Below are positions 16,242 through 21,393 of a stretch of 21,393 nt of DNA, one piece after another. The position numbers and the translations under genes are program-made. The notes under the pieces were generated by a model, which was not told the DNA's origin, did no database searches, and saw only the letters and a program-made list of their open reading frames with translations. The stretch is from Saprolegnia diclina VS20 (taxonomy: Eukaryota > Oomycota > Saprolegniomycetes > Saprolegniales > Saprolegniaceae). The stretch's first letter is position 1; each line of letters opens with the position of its first letter. The stretch is taken from contig NW_008246132.1 in assembly GCF_000281045.1 (NCBI RefSeq), positions 211,462 to 232,854 of the forward strand, read 5' to 3'.

Positions 16242-19200
16242 ATGTCGGACGACGTCGGTCACTCCACGCCGCTTCCGTGCTCATAGAAATTACGATTAGG
16301 AAGTGCGAGAGAGATCAACTCATGACGCCTCTGACGCAGCGGTATGTTCTGAAGCGTGCGATGTCATCTTACTTGGGGCGTGGTAGGACGATGCTACCCC
16401 GGTACGAGCTTGGGCTACAGTGCACAACGCTCTTCTACGGTCTTACTAGTCGAGCGACTGGAACGTGGGGGATACCGTGCTTGCCAAAGGCGAGGCCATG
16501 ACGCGCTACGAGCGCGCCGAGATTCGCCGTGTCCACCGCGACGGGTACGATGGTATCCGCTGGACGACACGTCAACATGGGAGTAGCACGGCGACAGTCG
16601 AGTACCTCAAGCGTGGCACGACCGAAAAGCGTGTGGCGAAGCTCAAGCCCATCGACCCGGACGAGGTAGCGTGCATGCTGCGTCACAGCCGTCGTTAGCA
16701 ACCAGCTAGGCTGACGAGAAGAGCCCCCCCGACGCCCCCCCGAGCGCATGGACAGTCGGACAGAACGTTCAAGTCCGCGATCGCGACAACCCGAGTCTTT
16801 ACCTCTCGCTTTCATATCATTGTGTTGAAGACAGTGGTAGATGTCTGGGCCGACGCGACGATCACGCGACTGCACACATCGAGCGCCCACATTGCTGTTC
16901 GGTATCTTGGCGACGGGCGCAAGGAAAAACTTGTCGACATGACGCGGCTTCGTCCGCTCGTCTCGCTTTGGGTTCGTCTTGCGAATCGCCAGTACACTAG
17001 ACGCAACATCAAATACGTAGCAGCGGGTAGTCCGTGGCGCGTTCAACGAAGCACATTCGTGGACCAAATTGCAGCCCGTGTTCTTCCGGAAGGCGGATGG
17101 CACATGCCGATCGGGACGTATTCTGCGCGTGCGCGACACAGACTGCGACATTCAACACGACAGCGACAACGAGCAAATCGCCGAGCACGTGCCCCACGCC
17201 GCCATCTCAGGTGCGTGCGACATTTTTCGCGTTCAACTATCGCATGAGACTATGGTCTAGCCAAGCGGTGGTGGCACACACTGTGCCAGCCGTCGACGCG
17301 CTTTGCGATCCAAACCAATGTCCGCTACACGGACGCCAAAGGACGACAGCACATTGGTACACCTCGTTCTTCTTGGGCGCGCCATAGCTGATCGTATTGG
17401 CAGCGTCCTCTTTGTTCTTATTGGCGGCGTCCTCTTTGATCTTATGGTGCATATTATGGTAGGGGTTATCTGCAAACGACACACCAACAATACGTACGAT
17501 ATTCAACACGACAGCGACACGGAGACAATAGCCACGCGCGTTGATGTTGCCGAGCTGCAACGCGTCTCGACGGCCTCGCAGTGGCTTGCGTCGTACGATG
17601 CCATTTTCCTTTTTTTTCGAAATTTGCGAGGTTGTGGCTAGCCTCCAGCAGTTTTGCCATGGTGCAATTGATGTCGGCGCCAATATCGAGGTGCGTCTCG
17701 GCAAGAGTGCACGCGATGACGATGACGATGACGTGTGGACCCCCGGTGTGGTTCGCAAAGGTACCACAATGGAAACGAGTTGATTGAGTCAACAATATGT
17801 CCTAGTGCGTGCGGACGGCAAGTACATGATCGAATACATTGACGAAGAAGAGACGCCCCAAGTCGTCAAAGTACCGGCCACCAACGTCCGTCGACCGCAG
17901 CGCAACTGGGCGGCGCTGCTTGCGATGCGCACGGCCATGTCGTTTGAAGAAGGTACGTATTTTCTCCTTTTGATATTGGACGTAGTTGGTCCGATATAGG
18001 GATGCGCGTCGAAGTGACGAGTGTCCACGACGATAAGGCGCGCGTGCGACCGGGTGAAATACTGCGCAAGCACACCGATGGTACCGTGAGTGTACGGTAC
18101 GCAGTATCGAACCCACGACCCATTGGCATGAGACTTGCGGTAGGTACGACGACGGCAAGATTGACAAGCACGTGCTCAGCAGCCGGCTTCGCTTCCTTGC
18201 GTCGGCGCTGACCATTGGCACACGCGTAGAGGTGCTTTTGTATTTCAGAAACTGAGCGCAATGTACTAGGTGGACGTCGCCCTTGAGACGGACCACGCAG
18301 GTCTCTCGAACGTCGTCGCCACCGAAGGCGTCATTGTATGGGTGTACCGCGACCATTCGGGCGTTGTCTTGGAGATCACCGACGATCTTGATGATGTGTC
18401 GATATCGCCAGATGTGAGCGTACGTCGATATTCCATGATCAAAATTCCGTTTCAGGACTCAGCGAATATTGTTGGTAGGTATCTGCACTACGGCTCCACG
18501 GGTACATTGCATTGCTACAACGTTTGCTGATACGACACCAGACAACGCCTCTCCACTCTCACCTTATCCGGGCACTCGGCGTCGCGATTGGTGGCTCTCT
18601 TTCTCAACACGGGCTTGGAAGTGGTGATCTACATCTGGTTCCTCTTTGGTACAAGCTTATATTTCATTTCTTGAGCTCTGGACTACTCGACACAGGACTC
18701 GGTGCCGAGATGACAGAGGCCATCGATGTACTGAGTGCGATCAATCCACCGCAGTGGAATACCACGGCGGTCTACGCCGCGCAGCGACCGCTCGTACCCA
18801 ACATGACGCTCTGCTTGGCCGCGTATGGCGTTTTCGAACTGTCATGTACTATCTGCGTCTTGTGGCTAGTCATGGCTCGTTGGACATTGCTTCCTCGAGC
18901 TGGCAGCTGCAGCAAAACTGGCTCGTCGCACTAGTCGTTCTCAAGGGTGCTCTCTTCGCCGTCACGCTTGCCGTCATGGGCTATGTACTCGGCACCCACG
19001 GCCAACTCGTGTGCCATCGGTGCACTTTTGAATTCTGAGTTTCTTGGTGCAAATCTTAGCGCTGCGTAGGCTTGTGGACCTCCGCAATTTTGCGAGTCAA
19101 GGGCGGTGGCAAGACCGGCTGCATCTCGTGATGCTGACGGCCTTGCTTGGTTCCAGTCTCTCGCTTCTGGTATACAAATATGCAGTTGCTGCAGCCGATA

Positions 19201-20455
19201 ATGGGATCTTGCGCAGTGCTATGGGTCGCTGCACAACCACTTGGTGGCCAAGTGCTTGGCCCCGCCCGTCACAATGGATGCCGTCACGACAGCGTTTCAG
19301 GTATACGTATTGTGATGCTGCGCTCTCACTGTCATGCCATCTAGATAGCGCCGTTTACGGTCCGCCCCGTGTACGACAACTTGTCCAAATTTGGAAAAAA
19401 AACATGCATTTTGCTAGATACACAACGATCGTGGACCTACTTCCGACGGTCGCGGCCACGGTGGTGTTCAACCTGTACCGCGGAGTGTGGCTGCTTCTCG
19501 TGCTGGCCGTGGCCCCGGACCTGCTCTCTCGACTCCTCCTCGTAGGCAACCTCGTTTCTAAGCGGTCTATCGATGCAACAACGTTAGGCGATCCCGATGA
19601 TGGCTGCGACTGCGTTCATGCTGGCGCTGGGTCTTGCCGCGTGGACGGTCTTTCTGCAGACACAAGCCAAGTCCATGCAAACGTCCCTCGAGATGAGCTT
19701 GACCAGCAACCAAGTTGAGCCCGCGATATGCAATCTACGCTCAATCGATTCTGTGTAGGACATGGCGATCTCACTTGTTGTCGCAGCGGCGTGGTTTAGC
19801 TACGTCATGGCGCTGTTGATTGTCCGCACCGGCGCGCACTACCGGCTTGCAACCGTCCATCAGCGCCAAGGTACTGGTCGACCAAAGCACAAAAGATCAT
19901 GGATTGCGTCCTAGGCGCTATTATGGAGCCCTACGTGAAGAAGGTGTTGATGCAACGCGATGTTTGATTGATACAAACCGACGTAGGCCGAGAGAGGGGC
20001 CTTTGGCGTACGCGCCCAGGACGAAGCCAAGTGGGACCGTCTCGACCAGCTCCAATTGCAAGTCGGACTCGTCGCGTCCGTCTGCATCGAGTTGGTGTCG
20101 GGTCCTAGCATCATACTGCACATTGGCCTTGTCTTCTGGTACCCTACCCCTAGTTGGCTGAGAGTTGAATCGGTGGGGGTAGGTTGATTGTGGGCGGCGG
20201 TCTCGCACATGCCACGGGCCTTGTTGAGGGCCATCCGATCTTGGTGCTTGTCCTTCTCGCGTGTCTCTGGCTCGTGCTTTTGATTGGTGCGCTTCTACTT
20301 GTGTGCTGTGTCAAGGTAATACGTTTGCATGTACGTGGCAAAATTGCTCTCTTTTGGCGTAGCGCACGGCGTGGTCGGGGCTCCGGAAGGCCCGTCGACA
20401 TGAGCGCGCGGTCCCGCGTGCCCAGCAGTACCAGCCCCGCGTGGTGCTGCCATAG
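16242..20455 (+). CDS. Tudor/SH3-like repeat protein fused to a multi-pass membrane domain, about 973 aa, 27 exons
   Basis: Exons: 16242-16253, 16300-16341, 16387-16401, 16450-16665, 16710-16794, 16841-16959, 17021-17210, 17261-17356, 17463-17592, 17642-17760, 17806-17952, 18000-18096, 18144-18225, 18270-18478, 18542-18648, 18696-18822, 18870-19019, 19070-19169, 19217-19300, 19345-19370, 19418-19541, 19588-19713, 19759-19870, 19915-19943, 19987-20138, 20183-20315, 20363-20455. All introns are GT-AG, mostly 43-50 nt. After an acidic start, residues 28-515 carry seven SH3-barrel-like repeats of the Tudor/agenet kind, e.g. VGQNVQVRDRDNPNVWADAT, VGANIEVRL..VWTPGVV..YMIEYIDEEE and GMRVEV..RPGEILRKHTDGTVSVRYDDGK. 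Residues about 528-943 hold nine or ten hydrophobic segments (e.g. LVALFLNTGLEVVIYIWFLF, ILVLVLLACLWLVLLIGALL), then a basic tail. The repeats suggest a binding scaffold anchored in a membrane. Start, intron 6 and exact donors of introns 1, 13 and 17 are the least certain. Confidence 0.8.
17396..17443 (+). repeat. 24-bp tandem duplication inside intron 8
   Basis: The two 24-bp units ATTGGCAGCGTCCTCTTTGTTCTT and ATTGGCGGCGTCCTCTTTGATCTT lie side by side and differ at two positions (given here by position and start: 17396-17419 and 17420-17443, both beginning ATTGGC). They sit within the 106-nt intron of the 27-exon gene and help explain why it is about twice the length of the others. On the minus strand they read KEDAAN twice, apparently by chance. 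Confidence 0.85.
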
Positions 20456-20640
20456 TGTATCGCTTGTCTGTCGCAAATTCCTGAAGCGCCACGCGCGCTC
20501 GCAACTTACTACCTCTTTCAGATCAGCCCTGCGACGTACACTAATGTTTGTTACGAGTATGTAGGACAATTGATGAGTGTAGTCTCTAGCGTGTCTATGT
20601 CGAGGCGAGTCCCTCCCATGCGTTTGTATCGTTGTGGCTT
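20456..20640. other. Convergent 3' ends of the 27-exon gene and the kinase gene
   Basis: This 185-bp spacer separates the plus-strand TAG at 20453 from the minus-strand TAA at 20641. It must hold both 3' UTRs. No structured terminator or repeat was recognised. Confidence 0.5.
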
Positions 20641-21393
20641 TTACAAGCTAACCGTCGAGCTACGCTGGACGAGTTCCCGTACAAACAGCGTCAGCTCGAG
20701 CGTTGTCGGTCGGTCATCCGGGTTTGTGGCCAAGCAGCGGTTGCCCCACTCCTTGACATACATCGGCGTCGTCGCATCAAACGTCGGCTGGAGCTCGCCC
20801 GTTGTCACTTTCGACAGAATCGACTGCTGTGTGAGTGCGCGACCCGTCTCGGGATGAACTGCATCCGAGTACGGGACTTGGTGGGTACTCAGCTCGGCCA
20901 AAACGACCCCTAACCCCATCACGTCCCATCAGCAAACCGTATTCGAGACCAACAAAAAGAAAGGTACCAAACGAGTAAACGTCGGCGGCCGCCGAGTAGC
21001 GCGTCCCGCTAATGACCTCGGGGGCCATCCACTGGTACGTACCAATGCCGTTGGTCATGCTCGACTCGTCGATCTCGCGCGAGATGCCAAAGTCGGTGAG
21101 CTTGGTGCCTTTGACCGCGTCGAGCAGGATATTCTTGGACTTGAGATCGCGGTGGATGATCGGCGGGTCGAACGTGTGGAGGTAGACAAGGCCAAAGACG
21201 ATACTCTGGACGCAGAGAGCCTTGTCGCTCCACGGAAACTGCGTCGCCATGTGGGTCGCGAGGTAGGTACGGAGGTCGCCGAGGTCCATGTACTCGACGA
21301 CCGCTTCAATGTCAATGGGGCGTGTCCAGCTGGCGCCAACGAGCTTGACAATGTACGGGCTCTCCATCCTATGAATCGACAAGAATTTGGAAG
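20641..21393 (-). CDS. TKL-type protein kinase, C-terminal part (5' end outside window)
   Basis: The visible exons are 20968-21393 (continuing past the window edge) and 20641-20909, joined across a 58-nt intron (GTACCT..TTAG). The frame is open at the edge (SKFLSIHRMESPYIVKLVGA), so the N-lobe with the glycine loop and beta-3 lysine lies outside. Visible motifs in order: HRDLKSKNIL catalytic loop, DFGISRE at the start of the activation segment, GTYQWMAPEV (subdomain VIII), DVYSFGVVLAEL spanning the intron, and the final NPDDRPT arginine motif. These place it in the tyrosine-kinase-like group, which is greatly expanded in oomycetes. It is expected to be an active Ser/Thr kinase; upstream domains, often repeats or a membrane segment in this group, cannot be seen. 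Confidence 0.95.

Noticed and set aside
15443-16243. Unspliced 266-codon frame for the ARF-like protein
   Set aside because: Its N-terminus and C-terminal 50 residues are unlike ARF proteins; removing 49-nt and 47-nt introns gives MGNTGS at the start and a proper C-terminal helix.
17237-17767. Minus-strand 176-codon frame with a KEDAAN repeat
   Set aside because: It runs antisense through exons and introns of the 27-exon gene; the repeat comes from the intronic 24-bp duplication.
18823-18869. Apparent frameshift within the membrane part of the 27-exon gene
   Set aside because: A 47-nt GTATGG..CTAG intron at this spot restores the frame exactly (LCLA-A-HGSLDIASSS) and matches the size of its neighbours, so no sequence error is needed.

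Overview
The window looks like nuclear DNA of an oomycete, most likely of the Saprolegniales (Aphanomyces-like). The evidence is a compact gene layout, strong G/C preference at third codon positions in real coding frames, very short introns (mostly 43-51 nt, GTA donors, TAG acceptors), and Inr/FPR-like core promoter sequences next to several start codons. Genes seen: a very large membrane protein, a membrane acyltransferase, a tRNA-Gly, an ARF-like GTPase, a TKL-type kinase and others. The species assignment is inference.

Left part (1-9600). A single uninterrupted 1727-residue frame on the minus strand (257-5440) encodes a membrane protein made of two homologous halves. Each half has one N-terminal membrane segment, a large non-cytosolic domain and about five C-terminal membrane segments. 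Then come an interrupted coding remnant on the plus strand (5737-6078), two small putative secreted peptides on the minus strand (6268-6462 and 7292-7426) that share leader, PAKP..LR segment and 5'-leader sequence, and about 1.8 kb with no convincing gene.

Middle part (9600-13990). The minus strand carries an OafA-type acyltransferase-3 protein with a C-terminal SGNH domain (9605-11848). About 1.5 kb without a convincing gene follows. A clean tRNA-Gly(GCC) at 13390-13460 has a TATA-like sequence and a 3 x 12-bp repeat just upstream. Between the tRNA and the next gene lies a decayed tandem copy of that gene's promoter and 5' coding region.

Right part (13985-21393). Four spliced genes can be assembled by hand: an acidic/basic probable nuclear protein (+, 4 exons), a divergent ARF-like GTPase (-, 4 exons), a 27-exon gene (+, 16242-20455) coding for about 973 residues with seven Tudor/SH3-like repeats followed by about nine or ten membrane segments, and the C-terminal part of a TKL kinase (-), cut by the window end. 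The ARF-like and 27-exon genes are divergent with only 36 bp between their chosen start codons. The 27-exon gene is the most unusual object here: simple ORF calling breaks it into meaningless pieces, while splicing 26 tiny introns gives one continuous, repeat-consistent protein. No virus-like element or CRISPR array was seen.
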